Below are positions 48,259 to 59,649 of a DNA stretch of 64,000 nucleotides, one piece after another. This stretch comes from Apostichopus japonicus (lineage: Eukaryota; Echinodermata; Holothuroidea; Aspidochirotida; Stichopodidae). The DNA lies in the NCBI RefSeq assembly GCF_037975245.1, contig NC_092562.1, positions 14,515,521 through 14,579,520 of the forward strand, written 5' to 3'. The stretch's first letter is position 1; every line of letters begins with the position of its first letter. The notes beneath the pieces were generated by a model. The model had not been told where the DNA came from and did no database searches. It saw only the letters and a list, made by a program, of their open reading frames with translations. The position numbers were made by a program, and so were the translations under genes.

Positions 48259-50451
48259 ATGGCTACCTGGAATCCTTTCATAGAAGACCTAACAGAAAAC
48301 TTCTTCAAGTGTTCTGTTTGTTTGGATCAATTTAATGAGCCGAAACTGTTACCATGTCTTCATCGATACTGTAACGATTGCTTGAGAACGGTTATTCAAG
48401 CCAGTCTTGATGGGACAATTGAATGTCCACTTTGTAAACAGCGATGTTGTATACCTGAGGATGGATTGGACGGCTTTAAGACTGATTTTCATATGAAGAG
48501 TGTGCTCGAGTTCATAGAATTGCGTAAATCATTCGAAAAGAAAGATTTGAAGCAGTGTGTGAGCTGTTCAAATGATGTGGTATGTTCCGCTTACTGCTTT
48601 AAATGTAGAGATTTTCTATGCGACGAATGTTACAAGGTTCATATCAGTAATAGAATGTTTACTGATCACCAACCAAGCACTCTGAAATTGGAAAATATGG
48701 CAGCTAAGAACCTAACAATGGAGGAAATAGCTGCAATGACGGAAGATCCCAGGTGCCATTTTCATATAAAAGAACCAGCCAAATTGTGCTGTGGTACATG
48801 CCAAAATGAACCGGTTTGTTTAGTTTGCACTCACGGTAAGCACAAAGGTCACGATCTCATAGATGTGAATGACCTAGCCCAGAAAGAAAGGACATTACTG
48901 AATCGGAACCTCGCTGAACTAAGCAAGCACAAGACTAAACTATACGCGTTACCCGAGAAGGTTCAAATGGCGTTAGTAAAATTGAATGAAAATGTTGCAA
49001 AAAAGACAAAGTTGTTGACAATTCAATACGAGGAACAGGCAAAGAAAATAAAGGATAAACTTGCCGAATGTAACGTTGAACGTGAAAAAGGAGCTGCTGA
49101 CATAGAAAATAGAAGAAGATGTGAAAAACGTGAAATAATTGTTAAACATGAAGAGGAAATGAACCGATTGATCATGAAACATCAAGAAAATATGAAAAGC
49201 ACCGATGTAAAATATGACCAGGAATTGGAAGAATTTAAGGACAATTGTAAGGAAACGGAGGGTGAATTCTTTAAAAAACTCGGAGAGTTAGATAGTAATT
49301 TCAAGACCTTGACAACAGCTAAAGATCTTCTTACAAGTCAAAACAAAAACGAATGTGAAGAAATACTAAATAAATGTAAGCAACTTATTAAACGGTTCGA
49401 AAACTTATCAGCAACGTCTTCTTCCATTCTTGCATGTAATGACGATTGGACAGACGCACAGTGTGTCCCCGACATAAGAGCAGCCAGTGAACCTATGCTC
49501 GAAGAAATGAAACAAGAATATCCAGAGTTAGAATCTTTATCTGATTTTGTCATCAGTGATATAACAAAAGTTATATATGATAAAGTTATCATTACAGAAA
49601 GTGTAGAGTTTGTTGTTGATGTTCCGGGAATCAAAGCGAAAGGTTATAGGATCAACGGTATGGCAAGTAGTAGCAATGGTAATATCGTTATGACTGGTAG
49701 GGTATCAACGGAGAAATCACACATCACTGTCACTAACATGAAAGGAGAAATATCAAATCAGAATGTTTTAAATAGAAATAATAGATTTCGGGTTATGGCA
49801 TTTCGTTACTGTTGTAATTTGCCGGGATTCAATGTCATTACAGTTTGCACACCGGATGAAATCGGTATATATAATATTTCTGACTCTTCTTACCAAAAGA
49901 AGAACATCAGTGATATGGTTAAGACGTGGCCAGAGGGTAGGTATGTGTGGTCTGTTACCACGAATCCTGCCAAGAATCAAATCATTGTTGGTACTAACAG
50001 CAGAGAAGTGTATGTATTTGATTATCAGCTGAATTACAGTCACACCATAGTACTACCTGATGAAATCAAAGCTTCATGTGATATCACTGTCCATGACGGT
50101 TATCTCCTGATCTGTGACAATTGGGGTAGGACCTCATATGCAGTTACCATGGTGACATCAGGGAGTAAGGTGGTGTATAAATTCACCAAACCAAATCTAA
50201 GTGGAGCTGACCTTAAACCTGTTAGTGTGTGCATAGGCTTGAGAGGGTTCATCTACATCTTATGGCATGATGATAGGCAGAACGCTGTGCTGAGACAATA
50301 CAGTCGAGATGGCAGGCACTTACTAACAACAATGCCAGTTGATGACGACGCATGGTGCATTACCACATCCGTAGTAGATGGTGAGGAGAAGCTCGTGATA
50401 GCCACCTTATTGTCTGGGAAGATGTACATATACGGACTAGTACCTGCATAG
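48259..50451 (+). CDS. TRIM protein, copy 4: intact RING/B-box/coiled-coil/propeller
   Basis: A 730-aa single-exon protein, probably a cytoplasmic E3 ubiquitin ligase. The C3HC4 RING is at 18-59 (CSVCLDQF, PCLHRYCNDC, CPLC), B-box 1 at about 100-137, B-box 2 at about 166-198 (CHFHIKEPAKLCC, CTHGKHKGHD), and a Lys/Glu-rich coiled coil at about 205-400. Residues 430-730 hold repeated beta-strand-like stretches with NHL/WD-like spacing (GNIVMTG, HITVTNMKGE, REVYVFDYQL, DITVHDGYLLICD, GRTSYAVT, QYSRDGRHLL, GEEKLVIAT, GKMYIYGL), read here as a propeller for target binding. This layout is that of TRIM-NHL-like proteins, common in echinoderm and mollusc expansions. Start chosen because ATG follows the conserved acceptor and is shared by all copies. 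Its 5' half is duplicated as copy 3. Target and role unknown; immune function would be a guess. Confidence 0.9.
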   Translation: MATWNPFIEDLTENFFKCSVCLDQFNEPKLLPCLHRYCNDCLRTVIQASLDGTIECPLCKQRCCIPEDGLDGFKTDFHMKSVLEFIELRKSFEKKDLKQCVSCSNDVVCSAYCFKCRDFLCDECYKVHISNRMFTDHQPSTLKLENMAAKNLTMEEIAAMTEDPRCHFHIKEPAKLCCGTCQNEPVCLVCTHGKHKGHDLIDVNDLAQKERTLLNRNLAELSKHKTKLYALPEKVQMALVKLNENVAKKTKLLTIQYEEQAKKIKDKLAECNVEREKGAADIENRRRCEKREIIVKHEEEMNRLIMKHQENMKSTDVKYDQELEEFKDNCKETEGEFFKKLGELDSNFKTLTTAKDLLTSQNKNECEEILNKCKQLIKRFENLSATSSSILACNDDWTDAQCVPDIRAASEPMLEEMKQEYPELESLSDFVISDITKVIYDKVIITESVEFVVDVPGIKAKGYRINGMASSSNGNIVMTGRVSTEKSHITVTNMKGEISNQNVLNRNNRFRVMAFRYCCNLPGFNVITVCTPDEIGIYNISDSSYQKKNISDMVKTWPEGRYVWSVTTNPAKNQIIVGTNSREVYVFDYQLNYSHTIVLPDEIKASCDITVHDGYLLICDNWGRTSYAVTMVTSGSKVVYKFTKPNLSGADLKPVSVCIGLRGFIYILWHDDRQNAVLRQYSRDGRHLLTTMPVDDDAWCITTSVVDGEEKLVIATLLSGKMYIYGLVPA

Positions 50452-50500
50452 CGCTTTATAGAAATTACATATTGAAACAAAGTGGTCTCGCGATTTACGA

Positions 50501-51063
50501 CATAGGCGCAGATCAGTCTTGGATAATGGTGGGGTCGTGTGTCCGTTCTCTGATACTATCTAAGCGGAGCGCGACCATGGGTTCGCGCGTATAGGGTAGA
50601 AATTTTTGGGGGGCAAATATACCTCCCAGATCGCTGGAAATAACACTTCCCAGACCCAAATGATGCTCCCAAACCTCTTTAAATATTAGATCTCATGGCT
50701 TAGAAATTTAGTTTGGGGAAAAACATTGGCGTCTGCAGAAAAAAAAAATCAGGGGACAAATAATCCAAGTAGACTGTTGAATATGCGATGGGGTTGGGTC
50801 CTCTCACAGAAAACAATTATAGACTACCGCAAATGCGATTTCCATCCAATATTTAACAACTGTGGATAAGTATAATAAAATGAGAAATGCTGTATGTCAT
50901 TTGCACAATGCTTGATTAAACTGCGCCAAAGTTCCATACAGGTGAATTTAAAATGCAGCGTTTGGTCTAGAAAAATTGGTAGGGACACGGTATATAATGT
51001 CCCCACCACTGAAAAAGTTGGTGGGGACGCGTCCCGCTGTCCCCACCAGGATCTGCGCCCATG
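50501..51063 (+). mobile_element. hAT-like MITE in TRIM 3' region, copy 4
   Basis: 563 bp, left end cataggcgcagatc, right end gatctgcgcccatg. Flanks atttacga and agttggga are diverged forms of the 8-bp duplication seen in other units. Confidence 0.75.
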
Positions 51064-51296
51064 AGTTGGGATACACAGATTCGGTTGTTATCGTTGTATT
51101 TTGTTTGGCTGGAGTTTTACACACATAGGAAAATATTACAATCCTAATTTCCAAGAGTTATTGTTAACTGCATATATAATTGGCAAATAACTAGTTCCTA
51201 AGGAGTTTATCTCCGTAAATTAATATATCCATTACAAAGACTGGCTTCCTATATAGGGATTAAGTTACGTTAATATCAGTATGTTCATTCGTTACG

Positions 51297-51302
51297 AATA
51301 AA
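51297..51302 (+). terminator. AATAAA polyadenylation signal, TRIM copy 4
   Basis: Context acgaataaatactttta, 846 bp after the stop codon. Confidence 0.5.
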
Positions 51303-52313
51303 TACTTTTACTACAGCCTAACACATTTTCTAGACATTTTCTTTGCCATTGTCGAGTGGAGATTGTTGTAAGGCTGTTGTCAGGTCAAATAATAAATATA
51401 TCACGCGAATCGTAAGTAGACTATAATGCTACTGATTTGTTTGATATTCAAAAAACAAGTTTATCTGACGGATTGTTACGAGTTAGAAATTTTGAAGTAA
51501 ACTTGCAAACTTCCCGAAATATCTGGGTGCCAGTGGCGAATGCATTTCAATCGAGGGAATATGATTCAGTGGGGGAGGGGGATAGATGTGTTCAATCACG
51601 GGGAAATTTTTCAGTCGGTGGATTTAAAAAAATATATTACATTCAGCCGGAAAAGAATTAGACCTTGTGAATTTGTTCTTGTGGAATCAACATGACTGCT
51701 TCAGCTTAAGAAGCTAGATATGTCTTTCATTACTGCAGATAATTAAAATATATTTACTCAATGAATCAGGTATTGTTCGTGATATCAATCATTTGAAGCT
51801 CAGTTTGTCTAGCCACTGCAAGTGACGTCAGCTCTCCCGGAGTTGGCTTCATAGCAGTTGCTGGAAATAAGAACCCTCACAAAATTCCTGGTAATTATAT
51901 GCAAAATAGTCTTATCCAGACTGACTCGCAGGAAGTTCAGCAAACTTTTTAGGTCGACGACTCGTGCCGTGTCCATTAGGACTGAGCCACGTACGACCAA
52001 CAGACTCCAACCCCTCAGAATCGATACTCAGAATGCATAAAAGCATATATAGCTTATTGAAGTTCAGCCTTGATATTTTAAAACCAAATGTCAATCGATC
52101 TCCGTCGGCAAGCTCCGAAAAATGTAGAAAAATGTTTCGAAATTTTAGATAGATCTTGCGACCCACGGCAATTTTTTAGTTTGAGGACCTTCGGTTTGTG
52201 TTAATCATTACGCCTGGGATGAACTATGTTATTAGGTTGATGTTACTTGCTTCAAGCACAAAGCAGCCAGATGTGTAGTGAATCAATATACTCATACTCG
52301 ATTCTGTACTGTA

Positions 52314-52315
<2 letters not shown>

Positions 52316-52402
<87 letters not shown>
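52316..52402. repeat. (TA)n microsatellite, TRIM unit 4
   Basis: About 43 TA dinucleotides at the shared site. Confidence 0.95.
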
Positions 52403-52408
<6 letters not shown>

Positions 52409-53719
52409 CATAATCAAACATTTATTTCAGAGTATTTACTGGTTTAATTGAACACTCTATATACGAGCCAGAGATAAAGTCATGCAAGGTTTGAATCAAA
52501 ATCATTTTGTAAAAAATTGGTCTTGAAAACACTTGTTGGTATTCACATGAAATAAGTTGGGTAGGATTATACCCCCCCCCCCTCCTGGCCCCTCCCCTCC
52601 GTCATCTTTCACATTCCTTCGGGTAGGAAAGCCAAGCCAGTTTAGTTACACACAAAGCACATATAAACACAATTTAGGGAAATTTATGTTATCAATGAGA
52701 TGGGTCTGTTGTTGTGGATTGGATGTTGGAAGTGCAAAACAAATGGGTAAATTGAGACAGTTTGGCCACTTTAGTCCTACGATTTGTTTTACTACTGAGT
52801 AAAGAGGTTTGTTTACAAGTGACGAAAAACAAGTACTTTAGGCTCTCATAGCAAAAAACTCTACACAGTCATTATTCGGAAAATTGATGGTTCCATGAAT
52901 GCACACAATTTTTGAGTTTTCGGTAAAATTTGCAAAGATGACAGTTTAATCAACACAAATATTTAAATTTGTTCAGGGCAGTTCTATTCTGTATGGAAAC
53001 ATTATATCTTCTGCTGTATTGTCATGAGGTGATATTAAACCTCTTTAAATTCCTATAAAACTCCTCCAAGGTGTTTAACCCTTTGCACTTTTATCCTTCA
53101 CGTTTACCCCGTGTTAAATTCCCATGATTCCCGAATAAAGAAATGCATTTGAAATTGATCGGTCCATTTTCAGACGTCTAGTTTAGGAGCACCAAAATGA
53201 TAGGCTCAGGAAAGGTGCCAAAAAGCAGCAGGAGCCTCATCTTTTTGATATGTTATCAATCGGGATCTAGTTGTTGTGGCTTACATGTTAAAGAGTATGA
53301 ATGGAAATATATCTGGTGTAAAAATTGGGTCAATTGAGGCAACTTTAGACCACTTTAGGCCTCCCAGGAGCAGTGTGCGAAAATTGTATTCTATGCTGAG
53401 TATAATGAGGTTTGTTCACAAGTGAAGAAAACTACAGGCTCTCATAGCAAAAAAAATATGCACTGTCATGGTACGGCAAATTGATGGTGCCATTAATTGG
53501 CAACTTGTCAGTTATCCTGTAATGGGTAGCGTTTGGCTAGTGAGAACTTCTATCCAAACTATGGCCATATTTGGGCAATAGATATACCCTATGAACGTTC
53601 AAAGGTATACCATATGTCTATATTAAAAATAAGCAAACACAAGTTTATTTTTTTGTTGACTTACACACTAAATCATGAAAGTAATGTGGTCTACAATTTC
53701 ATCTTTTAGTGTGTAAGTC

Positions 53720-54450
53720 CTTTGGCGGCGGAACCGGGGGGGGGGGGGGGCTTGGGGGGCTCAGCCCCCCAATGAAAAAGTTGAGGGGGGAAATGCATGA
53801 TAAGCCCACCCCCCCCCCCCACCCCCAATATTTACCAAGGCTTTTTCAATGCATACATGTCGATCTGTCCGATGCACACGTATACTATATAGGTGTAATA
53901 ATTTTAGTAAATGCTGGGGGACCCTCGGCCCGTCCCCTGGTTATAGACCACATTGTCACCCCAACCGCGTCTTCACGCCCCGTGAAAAGTGGAGGCAGTA
54001 AGTGTGAGTACCGGTAAGCACAACACAACTTCGTCTTAGGCCAATGACTTGCCTCATTTCAGCCAGTTCTCCAACATCCCCTGAAGGATATAACCTTCTA
54101 ATGGTAACACATTTCCCATGGATATATCCTTCAGTAATACTTTACACTCAAAAACGTCTTTGCGAGTACACTACGAGTAATAGCTACTCTCTTAAAACAC
54201 CATCGAATATACAAATTACAATGTTTTTACAGATTTTAACGTGCAATCTGAGAAATTGCAGGCTTGAGACCCATATTTTAGGGCAAGGTATTCTCAGCAA
54301 AAAAACAGTCGAGAAGTGCCGTTTCCGGCCATCTGGGGGTTTTAAAAACCCAAAATTTTCTTGTTCGCTCCGCGCCAACTGATGGTGGCGCTCCGCTTAG
54401 ATAGTCTCCACACATTAGCCCCCAATAATTTTCCCATTCCGCCGCGCCTG
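53720..54450 (+). mobile_element. 731-bp hAT-like element with 8-bp target duplication
   Basis: tgtaagtc flanks it at 53712-53719 and 54451-54458, and the empty site in other units reads gtgtaagtcaataa. The ends are imperfect inverted repeats: ctttggcggcggaa and the complement of ttccgccgcgcctg. There is no transposase frame; the 102- and 112-codon frames inside have no recognisable domain. An 8-bp duplication and CA(G)..GGCG-type ends point to hAT. Private to unit 4. Confidence 0.8.
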
Positions 54451-54835
54451 TGTAAGTCAGTAATAAAACTTGTTTTTGTTTATTTTAAATATAAATGTAT
54501 TGTACACCTTTGAACGTTCATAGTATATATATTGCCCAAATATTAGCACAACCAAAGCCTATATCCACAGACGTACATTGCGTGACAAACTAGTTTATGA
54601 ATACGAAACGTACTATAGAACGAAGGAACCAACAGCGGGTTTACATGTGTTTAATTTCTCGAACATCTGGGAAAGTTACATTAGTAATTTGCCACTTTCT
54701 GACACTATATATCTATTCACTCATATATAATGGATTATATATCCAGTTATACGTTGAGGACAAACGGCATCAGCTGATCAGAAGATTATAAAGAAGGTTT
54801 GTGTTTTTAGAGATCACGAGGAAAAGAACATCATA

Positions 54836-55240
54836 CAGGCCCGGTCACACTATACCGATTTTTTATCGGAATACTATCCGATTTTCCCGGAGGAATCGAA
54901 ACTGCCAGTTTTTCGTTCGGGTCTTCTAGCCACAGTGATAAAGGACCTGATTTGCTATCTGTTGAGCCATTCCGATGTGGAATAGCCCTCTCCTAACTTT
55001 TGATATTGACTCCGTTTCCTTTTATCGGATAGCTATCCGATTTCTCTTACGATTTTTATCGTTTTTCGATGTGACGTCACTTCAGAATGTAGTCCGTTCC
55101 AGAACCCCTCAGATTTGAAGTAGGTATTCGAATATTCCACTGCATTCATTACATTCACTACCACAAACCTCACTCTTCGGCCTAAAATCGGAAAAATCGG
55201 ACCGTATTCCGATAAAATATCGCTGTAGTGTGACCGGGCC
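54836..55240 (+). mobile_element. 405-bp inverted-repeat element at a TA target
   Basis: The ends are inverted repeats of 15 bases: ggcccggtcacacta (two bases inside the left end) and tagtgtgaccgggcc. TA flanks both sides and the empty site in unit 1 is catcataattgg, so a TA duplication explains the insertion. The interior repeats forms of tatcggaata and ccgattttt in both orientations. No coding capacity. The superfamily is not certain; a TA target fits several. Confidence 0.8.
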
Positions 55241-55667
55241 TAATTGGTAAGATTAGTTGTTGAATCAGCCGTTCTATATATTATCTATTTAGAGCTGCTG
55301 AGGTAGACTGCCCAAGTATCAAAGTCATATTGCTCAAAATCATGTTATACCTTTTGTGTCACGTAGTTATGATAGGGGAGAGGTTTTAATAAATAGAAAT
55401 CATATAGTGCCATTTAGATTGGACATTTTGCACAGTTGTCATCCTTTAAATGACATTCAAGTATTATGCGAAGAATGATGGATTAGTTTTGATCTTATTG
55501 CTCACATTAGTTGCATTAATTGGATTAGTCATGTAACATCGAACACGCAGAGGACTATACACATTTACGCAACGAGGATATCACAATGAGTTGGTTTATT
55601 TCAGATGCATGTTTGCATATATAATTCGACACTACTAGTTAAGATAGTTACGTTTTATTGTATAGTT

Positions 55668-56040
55668 CAGTGGCGTAGGAAGGTACTTTTGAGTGGGGGG
55701 GGGGGCTGAAGACTGATGGCCGACCTGGGGGAGGGGTCTAAGGGGTTTTTGGAATTTTTTGCATTTCCAGGTGGCCTCAGATGCGATTTGGTGCAATATA
55801 GCACACTTCAACACCCACTCCATTTTGTAAACTTAATTTTGTATTTTCACCTAGCCTTACATGCAATTTGGTGCTCCAAATGAGGTTTTTTTCTCATTTG
55901 GAAATGAAAAAGGGGTTTTCTGACTTGCGAAGCGGGGGGGGGGGGCGGAATGATACTTCCGCCCCTCTACATTTTTCACTGGGGGGCTGGCGCCCCCCCC
56001 CCCCCCCCAGCCCCCCCCCCTCCCGGTTCCTACGCCCTTG
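55668..56040 (+). mobile_element. Non-autonomous hAT-type MITE, copy 2
   Basis: 373 bp, left end cagtggcgtaggaa, right end ttcctacgcccttg. The 8-bp direct repeat gtatagtt flanks it (55660-55667 and 56041-56048), and sister units have a single copy of this sequence. Interior matches copy 1 at 26250 in the same orientation. Confidence 0.9.
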
Positions 56041-56538
56041 GTATAGTTAATTGTTACTCTGAAAACTCAGTGTATATAGCAAAAAGAAAACGTATGCATT
56101 TCTTTTATTCAATAATCTACTGATTGATTTGTTGTCATTCACATTTACATTCCTTATCGAAGGCGAAAGGAATGATCTTTGCGATGATGATGGTTGTGTA
56201 TGTGTGTAGCAACTTGGCTTTCAAAACGATAACTCAATAACTGTATGGTGGGTGAACTTTAATTAGAAACTACTTCAACGCAACATCCTGAAGTCCAAAC
56301 TGTTCGTGAAGGACGTTGGTATGCTAGTGTCGCTCAAGTCATGCATTAACAACCTTCTCCAAAAGTTTGGAGCTGAAGGACGAGTTAAACACTGGCCAGA
56401 AATGTTTTAGCACTTCTGTGTTCAGACCATTTTGAACGGGTTATGCATGTATGTTCGTATTTCCACTCATATTTTATGGAATACAGGGATAAATAATCAT
56501 TCGTTAAACCCTTCCTTTCTTTTCCTGCACTCTTTCCC

Positions 56539-56599
56539 AGATTGTGACGTAACTGAGTACAGTTTTTTTTTCAAGTGAGGGTTAACGATCATTATCAAC
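56539..56599 (+). promoter_or_regulatory. 3' splice acceptor and 5' UTR end, TRIM copy 5
   Basis: A pyrimidine tract ending cccag at 56540, followed by attgtgacgtaactgagt as in all copies, then a longer T run and the ATG. Confidence 0.65.
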
Positions 56600-58798
56600 A
56601 TGGCAACCTGGAACCCTTTCATAGAAGACCTGACAGAAAACTTCTTCAAGTGCTCTGTTTGTTTGGATCAATTTAATGAGCCGAAACTGTTACCATGTCT
56701 TCATCGATACTGTAACGATTGCTTGAGGAAAGTTGTTCAAGCCAGCCATGATGGGACAATTGAATGTCCACTTTGTAAACAGCGATGTTGTATACCAAAG
56801 GATGGATTGGACGGCTTTAAGACTGATTTTCATATGAAGAGTGTGCTCGAGTTCATAGAATTGCGTAAATCATTCGAAAAGAAAGATTTGAAGCAGTGTG
56901 TGAGCTGTTCAAATGATGTGGTATGTTCCGCTTACTGTTTTAAATGTAGAGATTTTCTATGCGACAAATGTTACAAGGTTCATATCAGTAATAAAATGTT
57001 TACTGATCACCAACCAAGCACTCTGAAATTGGAAAATATGTTAGCTAAGAACCTAACAATGGAGGAAATAGCTGCAATGACGGAAGATCCCAGGTGCCAT
57101 TCTCATATCAAAGAACCAGCCAAATTGTGCTGTGGTACATGCCAAAATGAACCGGTTTGTTTAGTCTGCACTCACGGTCAGCACAAAGGTCACGATCTCA
57201 TAGATGTGACTCATCTAGCCAAGAAGGAAAGGACATTGCTGAATCGGAACCTCGCTGAACTAAGCAAGCACAAGACTAAACTATACGCGTTACCCGAGAA
57301 GGTTCAAATTGCGTTAGTAAAATTGAATGAAAATGTTACAAAGAAGACAAAGTTGTTGACAAGTCAACACGAGGAACAGGCAAAGAAAATAAAGGATAAA
57401 CTTGCCGAATGTAACGACGAACGTGAAAAAGGAGCTGCTGACATAGAAAATAGAAGAAGATGTGAAAAACGTGAAATGACAGTTAAACATGAAGAGGAAA
57501 TGAACCGATTGATCATGAAACATGAAGAAAATATGAAAAGTACAGATGTAAAATATGACCAGGAATTGGAAGAATTTAAGGACAATTGTAAAGAAACGGA
57601 GGGTGAATTCTTTAAAAAACTCGGGGAGTTAGATAGTAATTTCAAGACCTTGACAAAAACTAAAGATCTTCTTACAAGTCAAAACAAAAACGAATGTGAA
57701 GAAATACTAAATAAATGTAAGCAACTTATTAAACGGTTCGAAAACTTATCAGCAACGTCTTCTACCATTCTTGCATGTAATGACGATTGGACAGACGCAC
57801 AGTGTGTCCCCGACATAAGAGCAGCCAGTGAACCTATGCTCGAAGAAATGAAACAAGAATATCCAGAGTTAGAATCTTTATCTGATTTTGTCATCAGTGA
57901 TATAACAAAAGTAATATATGATAACGTTGTCATTACAGAAAGCGCAGAGTCCGTTGTTGATATTGCGGGAATCAAAGCTAAAAGTTACAGGATCGATGGT
58001 ATGACAAGTAGTAGTAGCGATGGTAATATCGTTATGACTGGTAGGGTATCGGAAGAGGAATCACACATCACTGTTACTAACATGAAAGGAGAAATATTAA
58101 ATCAGAATGTTTTAAATAGAAATAAGACATTTCGGATTCGGGCAGGTCGTTACTGTTGTAATTTGTCGGGGTTCAATGTCATTACAGTTTGCAAACCGGA
58201 TGAAATCGGAATTTATAATATTTCTGACTCTTCTTACCAAAAGAAGAACATCAGTGATATGGTTAAGACGTGGCCAGAGAAAAGGCATGTGTGTTCTGTT
58301 ACCACGAATCTCGCCAAGTATGAAATCATTGTTGGTACTAACAGAAGAGAAGTGTATGTCTTTGATTATCAGCTGAATTACAGTCACACCATATTACTAC
58401 CTGATGTAATCAAGGAATCATATGATATCACCGTCCACGACGGTAATCTTCTGATCTGTGACTATTTGGGTAGGACCTCATATGCAGTTACCATGGTGAC
58501 ATCAAGGAGTAAGGTGGTGTATAAATTCACCAAACCAAATCTAAGTGGAGCTGACTTAAGACCTGTTAGTGTGTGCATATGCATGGGAGGGTTCATCTAC
58601 ATCTTATGGCGTGATGATAGTAGGCAGAACACTGTGCTAACACAATACAGTCGAGATGGTCGGCAATTACTAACATCAATGTCAGTTGATAACGACGCGC
58701 GGTGCATTACCACATCCGTAGTTGATGGTGAGGAGAAGCTCGTGATAGCTACCTTTATGTCGAGGAAGATGTATATATACGGACTAGTACTTGTATAG
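56600..58798 (+). CDS. TRIM protein, copy 5: intact RING/B-box/coiled-coil/propeller
   Basis: 732 aa, same architecture as copy 4: RING C18-C59, B-box 1 about 100-137, B-box 2 about 166-198, coiled coil about 205-400, propeller-like region about 430-732. All zinc ligands are kept. It differs from copy 4 in scattered places, including CDKC for CDEC in B-box 1, CHSHIKEP and HGQHKGH in B-box 2, VTHLAKKE after it, and an extra Ser in the SSSSDGN strand. Differences are denser in the propeller than in the RING, as expected if the target-binding surface changes faster. Likely an E3 ubiquitin ligase of unknown target. Together with copy 4 it is one of two unbroken members in the window. Confidence 0.9.
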   Translation: MATWNPFIEDLTENFFKCSVCLDQFNEPKLLPCLHRYCNDCLRKVVQASHDGTIECPLCKQRCCIPKDGLDGFKTDFHMKSVLEFIELRKSFEKKDLKQCVSCSNDVVCSAYCFKCRDFLCDKCYKVHISNKMFTDHQPSTLKLENMLAKNLTMEEIAAMTEDPRCHSHIKEPAKLCCGTCQNEPVCLVCTHGQHKGHDLIDVTHLAKKERTLLNRNLAELSKHKTKLYALPEKVQIALVKLNENVTKKTKLLTSQHEEQAKKIKDKLAECNDEREKGAADIENRRRCEKREMTVKHEEEMNRLIMKHEENMKSTDVKYDQELEEFKDNCKETEGEFFKKLGELDSNFKTLTKTKDLLTSQNKNECEEILNKCKQLIKRFENLSATSSTILACNDDWTDAQCVPDIRAASEPMLEEMKQEYPELESLSDFVISDITKVIYDNVVITESAESVVDIAGIKAKSYRIDGMTSSSSDGNIVMTGRVSEEESHITVTNMKGEILNQNVLNRNKTFRIRAGRYCCNLSGFNVITVCKPDEIGIYNISDSSYQKKNISDMVKTWPEKRHVCSVTTNLAKYEIIVGTNRREVYVFDYQLNYSHTILLPDVIKESYDITVHDGNLLICDYLGRTSYAVTMVTSRSKVVYKFTKPNLSGADLRPVSVCICMGGFIYILWRDDSRQNTVLTQYSRDGRQLLTSMSVDNDARCITTSVVDGEEKLVIATFMSRKMYIYGLVLV

Positions 58799-58847
58799 CG
58801 CTTTATAGAAATTACATTTTGAAACAAAGTGGTTTCGCGAGTTACGA

Positions 58848-59407
58848 TATGGGCGCAGATCAGTCTTGGATAATGGCAGGGACGCGTGTCTGTTCTCTGA
58901 TACTATCTAAGCGGAGCGCGACCATGGGTTCGTGCGTATAGGGTAGAAGTTTTTGGGGCAAATTTACCTCCCAGATCGCTGGAAATAACACTTCCCAGGC
59001 CCAAATGATGCTCCCAAACCTCTTTCAATTTTAGATCTCATGGCTTAGAAAGTTAGTTTGGGGAAATATATGGGCGTCTGCAGAAAAAAAATCAGGGGAC
59101 AAATAATCCAAGTAGACTGTTGTATATGCGATGTGTTTGGGCTCCTCTTACAGAAAACAATTATAGACTGCTGCAAATGCGATTTCCATCCAATATTTAA
59201 CAACTGTGGATAAGTATAATAAAATGAAAACTGCTGCATGTCATTTGCCCAATGCTTGATCAAACTGCGCCAAAGTTCAGTACAGGTGAATTTGAAATGC
59301 AGCGTTTGGTCTAGAAAAATTGGTGGGGACACGGAATATCATGTCCCCCCCACTGCAAAAGTTGGTGGGGACGCGTCCTGCTGTCCCCACCAGGATTTGC
59401 GCCCATG
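58848..59407 (+). mobile_element. hAT-like MITE in TRIM 3' region, copy 5
   Basis: 560 bp, left end tatgggcgcagatc, right end gatttgcgcccatg, preceded by agttacga and followed by agttagga. Confidence 0.75.
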
Positions 59408-59643
59408 AGTTAGGATACACAGATCCGGTTGTAATCGTTGTATTTTGTTTGACTGGAGTTTTACACAAATAGGAAAATATTACAATCCTAATTTCTAAGA
59501 GTTATTGTTAGCTGCATTTATAATTGGCAAATAACTAGTTCCTAAGGAGTTTATCTCCGTATCTTAATATATCCATTACAAAGACTGGCTTTCTATATAT
59601 ATGGGATTAATTTACGTTAATATCAGTATGTTCATTCGTTACG

Positions 59644-59649
59644 AATAAA
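59644..59649 (+). terminator. AATAAA polyadenylation signal, TRIM copy 5
   Basis: Context acgaataaatatttttac, 846 bp after the stop codon. Confidence 0.5.

Larger units (their letters stand above)
46307..49152 (+). repeat. Exact tandem duplication, 2 x 1,423 bp
   Basis: Copy 1 is 46307-47729, copy 2 is 47730-49152. Each runs from the TRIM leader to the coiled coil. They appear almost identical; I noted one difference (t at 46586, c at 48009). The breakpoints share the 7 bases gaggaaa. Confidence 0.9.
42437..51351 (+). repeat. TRIM tandem unit 3
   Basis: It contains TRIM copies 3 and 4 because of an internal 1,423-bp duplication. Its leader has lost about 1.1 kb relative to unit 1: gatcacgatgacgtaaa runs directly into the sequence that follows 29520 in unit 1. 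It has the ~1.2-kb block shared with units 2 and 5. Confidence 0.85.
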
